This document shows positions 12,031 through 24,440 of a stretch of DNA of 64,000 nucleotides, in pieces; within the stretch, counting starts at the first letter, position 1; each line of letters opens with the position of its first letter. The stretch spans positions 47,754,130-47,818,129 of the forward strand of contig OW388297.1 of the NCBI GenBank assembly GCA_936450465.1, read 5' to 3'. Made by a program: the position numbers and the translations under genes. Under the pieces are notes generated by a model. The model was not told the DNA's origin and did not search any database. It saw nothing but the letters and a program-made list of their open reading frames with translations. The DNA comes from Gibbula magus. Its lineage: Eukaryota; Mollusca; Gastropoda; Trochida; Trochidae.

Positions 12031-13000
12031 CTGCAGTTACAACAGTGATATAGGGCATTAATCTTTGGATGAAGTGGTCTGTGATTTGAATTCAGTTCCT
12101 GTGTGAAATTGATGCATTATATGCAGTTTGATTTAGTGTGATGCTTCTTATTAACCATTATACTTTCCATTTGAAGTTTTACATCACATAAAATATGGAA
12201 ACATGTGCAATTGTGCCGTTTTTTTGCATATGTGCGCACATGATGATTACAATAATGACGCCAGGTTATGTTTAAGAAAAATCAAATATGATTATATGTT
12301 TCATATACATTATTTCCCACAAATTTGTAGACAGAGTTGAATGAAAAATGTAATTCCTCTCATTGTTAATTTAGATGAGAAAACCATAAATGTATTTAAA
12401 CTGTTTATCTTTACTCCCATTTTGTTATTTTACCTACCGGTACCTTGAATTGGTGGAAGTAAAAGGAAACTGCCTATTCATATCCCTGTTATCTCTATTT
12501 GATGTTTACTTTCACTGAAATTTTTTGACATTTTGGCCAAATGTTTTGCATGACTGTTTGACATTTCAGATACAGGTTATGAATATGGAGATATAGCTAA
12601 ATTTTTTGTAACTACACCAAATGTTGAGAGAGTTGCTCAATATGTCTAACATTTGTTAATATTTAAAGAGTCACAGAAAGGTAAACAAATGAAATAATTC
12701 AAATAATCCTTCACAAAAGTTTACTAAAAAACAATATTCATATTCATATAAATAAACCTATCAATATAGTGACTTACTTATTCAAATTACTCTTTACGAT
12801 TTTCAGAAACTTAGGAACATGATAGGGTTGATGGTAGATGTTGATGTTATGGTTGTCTCATAATGTCATTGCATAATTCCTCCTTGTATAAAACCGTCTA
12901 ATTGAAACAGATACATTTACAGAACCTAAGACACAGCATGACCCTGACCTGAGGGCTCAGTAGGGGTCTACCATAGGTGTTCTAGTCGATTATGTAGAGG
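12031..13000. other. Intron sequence, nothing recognised
   Basis: AT-rich. No open frame with splice context and no obvious repeat. Confidence 0.4.
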
Positions 13001-13541
13001 TTAAATTACACTTGTGACGTCATCCTATTGTTCTTTCACTCCATTATTTTTCAGTAATGGAGAGTTACACATCACATCATATTTTGAAGTAGAAATTTAA
13101 TTTCTTTAACTTTTTAAATCAATTTTGATAAAAGAGCAATACTTTGAGTGTAATTTAAGTAGGGTAATATCCTCGTAACTCTCCATTCCTTAAAAATAAT
13201 GTGCCTCGGCCCCTCCGGGGCCTCGGCTCCATTATTTTTAAGGAATGGAGAGTTACTCGGACATTACCCTCTACGTAATATCCGAGTAACTCTCCATTCC
13301 TTAAAAATAATGGAGCCGAGGCCCCAGAGGAGCCAAGCCTATTATTTTTAAGGAATGGAGAGTTACAAGGATATTACCCTACTTAAATTACACTCAAAGT
13401 ATTGCTCTTTCATCAAAATTGCTTTAGAAAGTTAAAGAAATTAAATTTCTACTTAAAAAATATGATGAGATGTGTAACTCTCCATTACTGAAAAATAATA
13501 GAGTGAAAGAACAATAGGATGACGTCACAAGTGTAATTTAA
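13001..13541. mobile_element. Long nested palindrome / foldback element flanked by TTAA
   Basis: The first 41 bases (TTAAATTACACTTGTGACGT...) are the exact reverse complement of the last 41. Homology of the arms continues inward for about 200 bases on each side. Inside, a roughly 27-base block (GTAACTCTCCATTCCTTAAA plus AATAAT) occurs six times in alternating orientation, near 13046, 13168, 13226, 13284, 13342 and 13472, giving nested hairpins. Both edges carry TTAA, which could be a piggyBac-type target duplication or simply part of the arms. No transposase is present, so this is a MITE or foldback element. Confidence 0.85.
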
Positions 13542-13888
13542 TGATAGTTCAAAGTGAATTGTTACTATTGACTCACACATAGTCTGACACTTCGACTCTG
13601 ATAAGGAGCCTCTTTTGACAGAAATTTCATTTCTTACGATCTCATTTTCAATATTTGATGAAATGGTGGTATTTTCAGAATAAATACTTTCTGAGTGTAA
13701 GACTAACTGACATAATGATTATTGAGATAGTGGTGGACTTACACTATACTAAATCCACTCAGACTGTTTTTAATTGAATTATTTGTGTTCCATTGCATAC
13801 AAGCTAAGCTTTTATTTTATCAGTCAACAGAGAAATACAATATGTGAAACTAGAAAAACACCCATTTTCAAAAGTTATTTTGATAATG

Positions 13889-13900
13889 TATAAATGATTG
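13889..13900. repeat. SINE target-site duplication, left
   Basis: TATAAATGATTG, repeated exactly at 14248-14259 on the other side of the SINE. Confidence 0.9.
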
Positions 13901-14247
13901 AGGAGGCGGGATAGCTCAGTGGTTAGCACGTTCGGCGTCGGATCAAGAGGTCCGGGGTTCGAATCCCGCCAGGGGCACGGCAACTTTCTCTGCAGTAGAG
14001 AACTGTTCTACACGCAGTAAGGTTTGGGTGCAATGCTTCACTGAATTTCAGCATAGTATCACCCATGGTTCGCTAGTTCCAGCCGATACTCGCAGGTTTC
14101 ACCGAAGTGCATAGCCGAATGGCGTTGCGGGCTTTCTCCCTGCCATAATACTAGCAGCCGCGATATAAGTGAAATACTCTTGAAAGCGGCGTTAAACCCC
14201 AACTCACTCACTCACTCACTCACTCACTCACTCACTCACTCACTCAC
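13901..14247 (+). mobile_element. Full-length tRNA-derived SINE with (ACTC)n tail
   Basis: The 5' part is tRNA-like: an A box at about 13911 (TAGCTCAGTGGTTAGC) and a perfect B box at 13956-13966 (GGTTCGAATCC). A roughly 220-base body follows, containing CACCCATGGTTCGCTAG and GAAAGCGGCGTTAAACCCC, then a 3' tail of about eleven ACTC repeats. Exact 12-bp target duplications flank it, so insertion was recent. The acceptor arm does not pair as in a working tRNA. Degraded relatives sit at 26112-26290 and 46228-46320. This type of SINE is what points to a gastropod. Confidence 0.92.
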
Positions 14248-14259
14248 TATAAATGATTG
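14248..14259. repeat. SINE target-site duplication, right
   Basis: TATAAATGATTG, identical to 13889-13900. Confidence 0.9.
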
Positions 14260-14269
14260 CCATATAAGC

Positions 14270-14830
14270 AAGCCTCCAAATTAGTCCTATATATTGTTCT
14301 GTATTCAATATATATGTAATGATTGATTGTATACTTAGTGATTGTAAAGATATCACAGAGCTCATATGAGTTAAACTCAAAGGCTGTGGAGCTTATCCTT
14401 AGGATAAATTTGAGTTAAGCATGTATATAGATTATAGGAATTGTTTTCCTAACTTCTGGATTTAGTCCATTCTTACACATATTAATCCTATCGACCTATT
14501 GTTCTATATCAATTTATTTATGTAATCTATTATGATTGATAGCATACTCAGTGATTGCAAAAATTCCGCAGAACACTTTTAAGTTAAACAGGAATGTATA
14601 TTTCTTAATATTTTTATATCATTTAGCATTTGGAAAAAAATAAGCCATCTTAAATAGTAATGGCAATGAAGAATTGATAATCCAATATTATAATATTTTA
14701 GTACAGATTAAAACATGTCCCTTCGTCCTTGATTATGTTTTAATTTGATTACATACATTTAATATGGATTGATATGAAACTCAATGAATGCCTTGATTTC
14801 ACAGGGCACCTTGGAGTGAAGCACAAATAT
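14270..14830. repeat. Diverged tandem repeat, unit of about 220 bp
   Basis: Blocks such as TTAGTCCTATATATTGTTCT, then GATTGATTGTATACTTAGTG, then ATCACAGAGC recur in altered form near 14480-14600 and again near 14710-14820. The units are strongly diverged and their boundaries are approximate. Confidence 0.4.
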
Positions 14831-15059
14831 ATCATTTTTAATTTGTTGTTTGATGATTCATTTAATTTTCCATGTTAACAAATAGTAATGACCATTAGGA
14901 ATGAAATACTTATACATGTGATACCTTCAGTTCATTCATGCATACACATAATGGTGTGTAGCATACACCACAGAGAGAAACAGCTTTGACAAGGCACTAA
15001 TGACTTAATGAGGAGGTAATCAGAGACCAGATCATGCACTGGGAGTTTATCAGGCTGGA

Positions 15060-15557
15060 GTCCAGCCCTCGCCCCCTGCCCTCTCCCTCCCACTCCCCTC
15101 CCCCCTCCCCTCTACCCCTGCTATCTCTGATGAAGGATCATCTTGCCTGGGTACCATCTTAGGAGCCAAAGTGGACTCTTCCAATAGGGTGGTCAGGTGG
15201 TCCTCCATCCTTCTCTCTGCCTGTTCTGGACATGAGCTTCAACCAACTTTCAATACAGCATGTTTGAATTACTTCCATTTCCATCTCTCATTCTACAATG
15301 AAAACAAACAAGGCAGAGGTTTGAGAGCTCGTCCCCCTTCCCCTCCCTCGTCCCCCGCGGTAGTGCTGTATCTGAACACTGAACAGATGATGAAGGAATG
15401 TGAGAGAGGTAGGGAGGCAACAGGCCTGCTAGGAGAGAGAGAGTGAGTGAACTAGCATCTTCCTGTAACCCTAATGTCCTACTGCTGCTGGTAGCCAGGC
15501 CAGCCAACCAGCCATTAGTCCACGGGCAGACTCACAGAGTCAAACAACTTGGCAATA
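15060..15557 (+). promoter_or_regulatory. Probable promoter and 5'UTR of alternative exon B
   Basis: A pyrimidine-rich tract (15065-15120, mostly C and CT) and a locally GC-richer stretch with several CpGs (15330-15360) precede the candidate first exon at 15558. Overlapping short frames on both strands show no domain. This fits a TATA-less promoter with leader, but the start site cannot be located from sequence. Confidence 0.35.
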
Positions 15558-15587
15558 ATGAAGAAACTAGCTCTCAATTTACTCAAG
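15558..15587 (+). CDS. Alternative first coding exon B of the giant-exon gene (10 codons)
   Basis: ATG opens MKKLALNLLK and runs straight into AAG|GTGAGT, a near-consensus donor at 15588. An in-frame TAG about 40 bases upstream means no longer N-terminus is encoded in this exon. It ends in phase 0, as does exon A at 7218-7289, and so matches the phase-0 acceptor at 35186. The predicted junction reads NLLK|SADEKIRS. Like exon A it adds a short basic and hydrophobic N-terminus. The implied intron is about 19.6 kb. Ten codons are too few to prove coding, so support rests on donor strength, phase agreement and the preceding promoter-like region. Confidence 0.45.
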
Positions 15588-18500
15588 GTGAGTCGCCCCT
15601 TCATCTTCATCCAGTGCCCCATTATTTCACCATATGCCTATCACTCATATCGCCTTTCCTTCCAACATCCTGTCTGTATACAACTGCATGACCAACTTGT
15701 ATTTATATATACTCCATGTCCCATCCACATGTTACGGTCCTTATCTCCTCCTTACCATGAAATATACATAAATTGTGCATTGATATGTACCTATAATCTA
15801 TAATGTACACTGAAACATATACAAACATTTATAGTTGTGTGTTCAGAAGAGATTTATTGTTATCAATTATAAATCAAATCATGTATTCTGGTTCATGTTT
15901 GTTTAATTGAACAACACTTAATGCAATATATCACAAAATTTATCAAAGAAATCAAATGATGCAAAAAAATGACACAAAAATAAGCCAATTGCACATGAAG
16001 TCAAAAATGTTTATTCAGTTTGTATCTGGTCTATAATACTGTTACATCAGTTTAGCCATCACATGTATTGATTGCTCAATGCTTGTGTCCATCGAGGAAT
16101 ATTCTATATATCAAATGAAAATAGATACATGCTGCATGTAAACATTTATGTGTTCTCTGCCAGTAGAATATGAGCTGTATTTGCCTGGAAGCAGGGATTT
16201 ATTTATAGACAAAATGATAACACACTTATCAAGTTATGTATCTTCCCCTTGCTCATCCCAGAGCAGAGATGTTCCTTTATTGTAACCCATTACATCTTGA
16301 ATGAATGATGGACCCTCCATTTGTAGAATGTAGGAGAGGGTTAATGCAAGCATTACAACTACATGAACATTTATCTATAACCCACAAGAGAAAAAGTAGA
16401 TCTGTGTTTTTTATTTATTTATATTTAGGGCAAAATATCACATTGTCATGAACAAAGCTATGGTGAAGGAAAGTTTCTTCCATGATGATGTGTTCTGTAT
16501 GTGGCAAATAGGGCAAAGCCAATCTATATTTGAAAGTTGATTTTTTGCAAATTTTGCTCCATTTCCTGACTTTGAATGATATAAAAACATTATATTCATG
16601 GTAACATCATACCATGGTTACTCATGTCTATCACGGTTTATTCATATAGCCCTCTCTCAGGGATATATACCCCACTAGCACCAATGTCATTAGAGCAAGG
16701 CAATATTATCAGCACACCAATATATACTGGTTCAAATCATGTTACCGGAATAATAGCAATACTTTTTATTTCCCGTATGGTTGAAAATAACCGAGTTAAT
16801 AATTTTTATATGAGCACATGTACGTTTCAAAATGAGTTCCTGTATTTTGTCGTCTATAAAACAATTTTCTCAGACGTCATTGTAGCTTGATGTCCCAAGT
16901 GATGTGAACTGTTTTCTGGTTAATTTATTTGTATGCAATCCACAAGGAAGATAATGGTTAATTTTACACTTGAAAATGTGCCCTTTGGCATTCATGAAAC
17001 TCATGAAAATTTGTGTATAACCCACGCTCTCGCTCAGGCAATACAAAAATTCACACTCTTTTTCTTAAAATTCATATGACACCCTTCATCGGTAATAATC
17101 TCTATTTCTGTTGAACATTATACTGGGAAAAAAGAAACATGTGAACATAAACGTCCATTTTCATTAATCTTACACAAAGAAATATTCTGTTGTGGCCATT
17201 TACATGACTTTCACATAAAAATCCACATCAGTAACGAATCACATATTTCAAGTTCTTCTCTCTCAGGTGTATGACAGATAGTTCAGTGTATAAATTAATT
17301 TCTTTATGAAGTTTGTAAAAGAATACTGAGTATCAAGTATCAAATCATATCACAATATATATTCGGTAATTGGTTACTATACAAAGCCCTATGTGTTGAT
17401 AACATATTACTTGGTTGTCATACAATATCATTATATATATATTCATGTAGCTTTTTCCATTGTCATAATCTTGATGCTTAAACCTCAATTCTGTCAAGTT
17501 AAACATCTTTTTAAGGAAGTAAATATTTATTATCTCTTCCCCCTTTTGCAACTGAATACTTGATAATAAACATGTATAATAAATGTCTCTTAATCACAGA
17601 AAAGCATGTTTAAATACAAGTAGATGTGAGATAACAAGCAATTATATCCCAACATGAAGTAAATGTTTATATACAGCCCAAGTAGCTTCTGACCACCGCT
17701 TACTGAGTGTGTTATGCCCATGAGAAGGAGATGTCTACTTTAGTTTACAATGTTGTACACTGTGCAAGTACTGCCAATAAATATTAGTCTTATCAGTCCT
17801 CTGAGGATACAATTAGCTTGATATCCCAGATCATTAAACTACCCTTGATAAAGCCCAAGTCCATTATTCCCTTTAGCTTCAATTTGGCCACAACTTGAAA
17901 GTTTGCTGTTTATGAATTTCATTCAGATTATGAAAATATTCATATCAACTTCCAAGCAATTGGTTCATTGGTAGCTCCCTGAAAGCAATTCATTCTGAAA
18001 TAAATGTATATTCTGATTATGTTCCATTGAATTAACCAAACAAATCCATAGAGATTGATGATGTTATTGTATGGCAGAATATGGCAATTAAGTGATACAT
18101 ATTTTGTTTATCTTTTTATAATCATTTGTCAAGCAAGGTCCTGGGAGCATTGTTTGAAGTCATCTGTTCTCTTCACGAACCGGTATCAGTTGTATTCTGT
18201 GATATTCATCTGACATGTAGGCTCTTCTAGAATGTACAAATGGGCTGATGGAAGTATTGTGTTGTGATTCTGCCTTTTGGAAACACAAAGTGAGCTATTT
18301 GGGGTGACCTAAATCTCAGTGTGTACATACCATATCTGTCATTCAGCTTCAGCAGCTAATAGTCTACCATAATTCCCCTGGTAGAAGCTCTGTACCTAAT
18401 ACTACATCTCCTTTAACCCATTGCCTCAGAAAGGTTCTAGTTTGTCACTTTTGGTGATGAGTTATGATATTGATCTTGAAGTCAGGCATTTTGAATCATC

Positions 18501-18622
18501 AGGTAAAACATTACGGTACACCTGTCAAGCGTTCAAATGATAAACATAGTATGCAAATGATATGAATAGTACCAGTAGATATAGTATTGGTATATAATTC
18601 CTTCAGTAACACATACAGGTTT
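15588..18622. other. Intron sequence, no supported gene
   Basis: AT-rich. The frames at 16624-16890 and on the minus strand at 17345-17551 lack domains and splice context and are treated as chance. Confidence 0.4.
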
Positions 18623-18944
18623 CTAAACTGTGACTTCATTATTTCAGTGCAATGAATGCACCATACATTTGTTGTAGAAACTCACAACAGTTTTAAGCAA
18701 GTCTTCACTTCTATTCTGACAGTTATTATGAAAAATAATTTTATTCTTAAAACATTACGATTTCGTCTGAGAAAGGGAAATATCTAAACTGTGACTTCAT
18801 TATTGCAGTGCAATGAATGCACCATACATTTGTTGTAGAAACTCACAACATTTTTAAGCAAGTCATCACTTCTATTCTGACAGTTATTATGAAAAATAAT
18901 TTTATTCTTAAAACATTACGATTTCGTCTGAGAAAGGGAAATTT
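18623..18944. repeat. Tandem duplication, two 161-bp copies
   Basis: 18623-18783 and 18784-18944 are nearly identical. Both begin CTAAACTGTGACTTCATTAT and end in GTCTGAGAAAGGGAAAT. They differ at only a handful of positions, so the duplication is recent. Confidence 0.9.
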
Positions 18945-19620
18945 CCAGTTGTGTAGACCTAACTTTGGACTTGCCTTTCAAGGGTGGTTCATGTTTCGAG
19001 ATGAGTGAAGTTACGTTAAAGTGCCTAACAGAAAAATAGCTATGTGAATATCACATAGAAGATACAAGAAATGTAAGACAATGTACAATAGATGACAACT
19101 ATGTATTCACAGTGTCACAGCAAATGTTCAGGAAGCATAGAAGGAAATTCCACAGCTACAATGTTCTCATACACATGTCATGTTCAATTACACACTACTC
19201 TTGTGTTACAATCATGTAGTTGTCCTCACTGCTTCTTGATTTACTGAAAGTGATAGACCTGCCACTAAATTATCCATTTACGTTGTTATTAAATAATCAA
19301 GCTGTATTAATAAACACTCCAGCTGTTGAATAAGTAAGTGGCTAATTAATGAGAATAACAATCCTAACAGAGAAAATAATCATGTATTGGTTAAAAATTG
19401 GCCATCCTGTTATTTTATAGTCACACAGGTAAAGGGTTAATCAAAGCTCCCATATAATAGCTCCCATATAATGCATTCATATATGCATGTTTACCTCTTA
19501 ATCTAAATGAGCAAGGGCTATCAACTTTCAATTTTAGAAACGATGAATCAATTAAATTCAATAAACTTAACTATTCATTTTCATAAGAGAAATATGTGGT
19601 CTAGTCAATGAAGGTTGCCC
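18945..19620. other. Intron sequence, nothing recognised
   Basis: AT-rich with no supported features. Confidence 0.4.
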
Positions 19621-19722
19621 TCAATATACACAGCTGTGTGGCAATACAGAAGGCAGAGCTAGGTCTGGACATCAATATACACAGCTGTGTGGCAATACAG
19701 AAGGCAGAGCTAGGTCTGGACA
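19621..19722. repeat. Tandem duplication, two 51-bp copies
   Basis: TCAATATACACAGCTGTGTG begins at 19621 and again at 19672. The two copies are essentially identical through GCTAGGTCTGGACA. Confidence 0.9.
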
Positions 19723-22700
19723 CCGATATACAGGGTTAATTACATCATTGAGAAAGGAAACTAAGTGATATCCAAATATAATCATCAGATGATGTCACAG
19801 GTTGAGATGGTGTAATAAGCTTCAATAAATTAAAGGTGTCCCTCAGCTTATCACTATTGTGAGATTGTATCTTTTGAAACAAAAGCCAATTTTGTTGTGG
19901 CATGTTAAGGCAAACTCACTTAACATTTCAGATGGTTGTATCATGTAGATGAAATATGGTCTTCAAGCTCAGGAAGCCAGAAGAATGATATGTATAGATC
20001 TTCTAACCAGAGATCTGAGATTGTATCTTTGAAATAAACATTCTACTCCCCAGACGTCATTTAAAGGCAAAGACACCTGAGCTCTGCTGCAGTGATGTCA
20101 GATTCTGATAGCTTACCTCATGTTACAGATAGAGATCTTGAAATCAAAGGTTAGGATTCATTTTGGTCTTGGTGTATTTCTCCAGATGTTGTGATGCTAG
20201 ATTTCGTATTTCAATAAAGTTTGGTTCTTCAAGAATAAATGATTAAATCTCTCTCATGTTTCATTTGATGCTCTGTCAGCTTGGATAGTTCACCTCAGAA
20301 GATGTAGATCTATAACTATTGTCACCTGTTGAGATGCTGTTGAGATAGTCCTGGACTAAAATTACATTTCCATATGTTCTTAAACTAGAACTACTTCTTT
20401 AGTTTAGAGATATATCTGGATGTGGATCTTCAGATCTCAACCCATGTGAAAAAAAAAGGTTTTCCAATTCTAATATTTGATCATACATCAGTCATATCTG
20501 TTCTTCTGTCTGGTCAATTTTCTCAAAAACAATTTGGTGTACAGCAAAAACAAAATTGTACCCATGTTTAGACCCATTTGCAGATTTCTGAGATTTCAAT
20601 TTAACAGTTATTTCCATGGAAACTCTTGATCAAGGATGAAAGTCAATTCCAAATATTTATTTGTATTGACTATTTTCCTACCAGCAAGTATAAGTATGCG
20701 TGTAAGTTTGTATATATTGAAACTGTTCAAAATCCAACATTTAGCTCGCTGAAGTATTGGCCCAGTTGCTTTGTTAAACTAAGCATTAATGTTCACACAA
20801 GCAAAAACAAGAAGTTGATGTTGACAGAAAGCAGGTGATTTCACAGGTGAAGTAAGTCAAACTAACCCAAACTTCTACTTACTGATATACACAGAAGACT
20901 AAGGTATACAGACAGGTACCTGAGATGAAGTAGATGGGAAGTGGGTCAGAGAGTTCCTGGAGATAAGTAAAATCTGGTTAGAAGCTGACCCTTGCTGCTG
21001 AGCTTACGCATTTAGATTGAGAATATGAGATACTGTTTCCACAGGTGTGGTGAGAGTATTTTAATGGATTGGCAGCAAATTATGAATTTCAGTACTTGGC
21101 TTTCAGTTACTTGAGGAACAATTTGTATAGATTAATGAATGGCCATTTAGGACGTGGATAAATATGAGGTGTACTGGAATAGTTCAGGCCTGCAAGAACA
21201 GGGTTAATGATGCTGAAAACCCGGACAGTCTTATTAAAGGTGACAATTGTAATTAGCATTTCAACCTTAATGAACATGTCCTTGCAAATGAGTATTCTAT
21301 GAGTGCAATTTGCATCTCAAGGATGAAACAAGTGACCAACCAAATCTATCCACAGTTCCTCACCAATCTAGATAGAGTATATCTGAAGGTAGCCCTCAGA
21401 CCCTAGAGCATAATATGCAATTGACGACCAACCCATTATAGATTCCTCAGTTCAAGGAAAATCAAGGAATCTTTAGTGCTCTATTTTGTATAACTATTTG
21501 AACTGATTGTAAAATAATGTTGTTGATATGGGAAATACATATTTCTGAGAGTAAATGTTAGATTGAGTGATGAGTCAGAGATGTTCTCCCATCTGCCAGG
21601 TGATCCATCTCCAAGTCTGATACACAATACATCTAGGTAAGTCCATCTACAACTTATGAACAGGTGCTCCTGTAGGGGAGAGAGAGGAGGGAGGGAAACA
21701 AAACCTACCATGTGGGACACAAACATTAAAATTCAGCTGTAAAATTATTTGTGGTATAAAGATATTCCAGCTGATATCCACATTTATTTTTGGAAAGTTT
21801 GGCCACAAAAAAGTTCATTGTTCCATGTTTTAAAAAAGTTTTGTTTTTTTTAAATTTGGTTCAAAATAGAATTTCAACCTTGCCAGCTTGTGAAAAATTT
21901 TTTTGGCTTATTATAATCCATCATCTCTCTTATCTGTTAATTCTTTAGTGTGCTAAAGTGTAGTACATTGAAGCACACTGTACATGGTAGTGAGGGATAA
22001 TGGTGCTTGGTACTGGTTGCAAATACTTAATGCACATACAGACAACAAATATCCTAATAACATTGGTATTTGTGCAATAGTTTTGACATTAAATGGTAAG
22101 GAATACATTTCATTTTAATCATGACCTTAAATTTCTTGTTAGAAATACATTTCATGCCATGTAAAACAATCACATCCATGCCATGGAGATTATAATATGT
22201 AGCTAGTATTCTACAGAAGCGACATGTGCAAACTTAACTTTCTCATTATCATATTAACCTTCGTGCACTATCCAAGCATGATAGTTGTCTTATTGCTGTA
22301 CCAGTAATTGTACAACTAGCCCGTTGGGCAAACAGTGTTTCAAAAACTATACTATGGATAAATCATGATGATTCACTTCTTCAAAGACAAGTTTTTAAAA
22401 TAGTTGCCTGACCATCAGCCAATTATTTGTCCAATTTCAGAGAGGACAAGTTGACCAAATAATTAAACAAGTCTTCTTAGATTGTAGGAGTTTTGGAAAA
22501 ACTAACTGAATACATTTTGAATGTTATATTATTTTCTAAATGCAAGCCCTACTGCAGGTAATGACAAAGAGTTATTTCGTACACACCCTGTGACCCAAAT
22601 GGGGAGTGGGGTTTCATTCAAATTCATTGATACTCTGATTAAACCAATATCCTATCTTAGATTATCTTCGTTCCCGTCAAAATTATCAAACATATTACCC

Positions 22701-22850
22701 TTTGCATCAGGCTACATACATTTGAGGTGTTTGTTAAGTTTGCTATTTAAATTGATGAAGTAATACATTCAGTCTGGTTATTCTTTTCAAGGCTAAAGGC
22801 AAATTATAAAAATGAACATTATCAGAATGACGAAGTACCATTCAGTTTCT
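19723..22850. other. Intron sequence with one decayed repeat
   Basis: At 20500-20620 there is a degraded relative of the 46.3-kb repeat: TGGTCAATTTTCTCAAAAAC is followed about 95 bases later by TTTCCATGGAAAC. Otherwise only short frames without context. Confidence 0.45.
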
Positions 22851-22979
22851 GTTGTGGACAAAAGAAGAAGTATGTTCTGTGTTCTGCTCTGCTAATGAGT
22901 ACAGGAAGGCACACACGGAGATGCTGCAGGGTATAGGTCAGATGTACAGGGGCAGGAGTCCAGACATTCCTACAGACAG

Positions 22980-23201
22980 ACAGACAGACACGCCAGGTGC
23001 TCGGGGAGAACTCTGGAGCCATGCAGATCTCCACAGACATCTTTTACTTATGTACAGGAAAATGTTAGTGAACAGATGATACCTACGGTTCGTTTGTCCA
23101 TTTGTTGGACTCTGGAGCCCATATACAAATCTTAAACAGATATCTTTACCTACCAGACCAGTCTTTGTGGACAGGTGATACCTGGGGTTTGTCTACTTGT
23201 T
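22980..23201. repeat. Diverged left flank of the 89-bp array
   Basis: Two or three strongly diverged and longer units are recognisable from recurring pieces such as ACATCTTTTACTTA, GACCAGTCTTTGTGGACAGG and ACTCTGGAGCC. A short (ACAG)n stretch precedes them at 22974-22990. Confidence 0.55.
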
Positions 23202-24075
23202 TAGTTGAATTTAAGAGTTGTACAGATCTTCAACATATTTTTAACTTACTGGACCAGTCTTTGTGAACCTATTTCAGGTTATCTATACATTAATTGAACT
23301 TAAGAGTTGTACAGATCTCCAACATATTTTTAACTTACTGGACCAGTCTTTGTGAACTTATTTCAGGTTATCTACACATTAATTGAATTTAAGAGTTGTA
23401 CAGATCTCCAACATATCTTTTACTTACTGGACCAGTCTTTGTGAACTTATTTCAGGTTATCTACACATTAATTGAACTTAAGAGTTGTACAGATCTCCAA
23501 CATATCTTTTACTTACTGGACCAGTCTTTGTGAACTTATTTCAGGTTATCTACACATTAATTGAATTTAAGAGTTGTACAGATCTCCAACATATCTTTTA
23601 CTTACTGGACCAGTCTTTGTGAACTTATTTCAGGTTATCTACACATTAATTGAACTTAAGAGTTGTACAGATCTCCAACATATCTTTTACTTACTGGACC
23701 AGTCTTTGTGAACTTATTTCAGGTTATCTACACATTAATTGAACTTAAGAGTTGTACAGATCTCCAACATATCTTTTACTTACTGGACCAGTCTTTGTGA
23801 ACTTATTTCAGGTTATCTACACATTAATTGAACTTAAGAGTCGTACAGATCTCCAACATATCTTTTAACTTACTGGACAAGTCTTTGTGAACTTATTTCA
23901 GGTTATCTACACATTAATTGAACTTGAGAGTTGTACAGATCTCCAACATATTTTTAACTTACTGGACCAGTCTTTGTGAACTTATTTCAGGTTATCTACA
24001 CATTAATTGAACTTAAGAGTTGTACAGATCTCCAACATATCTTTTACTTACTGGACGAGTCTTTGTGAACTTATG
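23202..24075. repeat. Homogeneous 89-bp tandem array, about 9.8 copies
   Basis: Units start with TAATTGAACTTAAGAGTTG (first one TAGTTGAA) at 23202, 23291, 23380, 23469, 23558, 23647, 23736, 23825, 23915 and 24004. The spacing is 89 bases, with one 90-base unit. Each includes ACTGGACCAGTCTTTGTGAA and TTATTTCAGGTTATCTAC. Interior copies differ by one to three bases. Every frame is interrupted, so the array is non-coding. Confidence 0.95.
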
Positions 24076-24440
24076 TGAGGTGGTCCAAGCATTTGTTGAT
24101 CTCTGGAGCTAGACTGATAGTGAATCTCGGAAAAACCTTGATGTTTTTTAATCGTGTGGAGATCAGTCTTATCCTATTATTGCGAGATACCCTATCCTTA
24201 GCCTGTGGTCAATCCCAGATTTCCTTAGAATGATTTTGCACTGTTAAATTCAGCACGTTAAGAATCAAAGGATGGATGGAACTCAGGAGCAGTCATTTTG
24301 TTTAACTAACTGCAGACCAGTCTTGGTGAACTGATGATAGTCTAAAGCCATTGGAATTATTTTCTTCTACCTGCAGACCAGTCTTGGTGAAGAAATCGTA
24401 TTCTAAAGCCATTGAAGATCTTTTTACTTATGAACCAACA
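24076..24440. repeat. Diverged right flank of the 89-bp array
   Basis: Isolated pieces of the unit persist (CTGCAGACCAGTCTTGGTGA near 24310 and again near 24371, plus CTCTGGAGC near 24103) in otherwise unrelated sequence. Confidence 0.5.

Noticed and set aside
13901..13975. Functional tRNA gene
   Set aside because: The acceptor arm does not pair and the sequence continues into a SINE body with target duplications.
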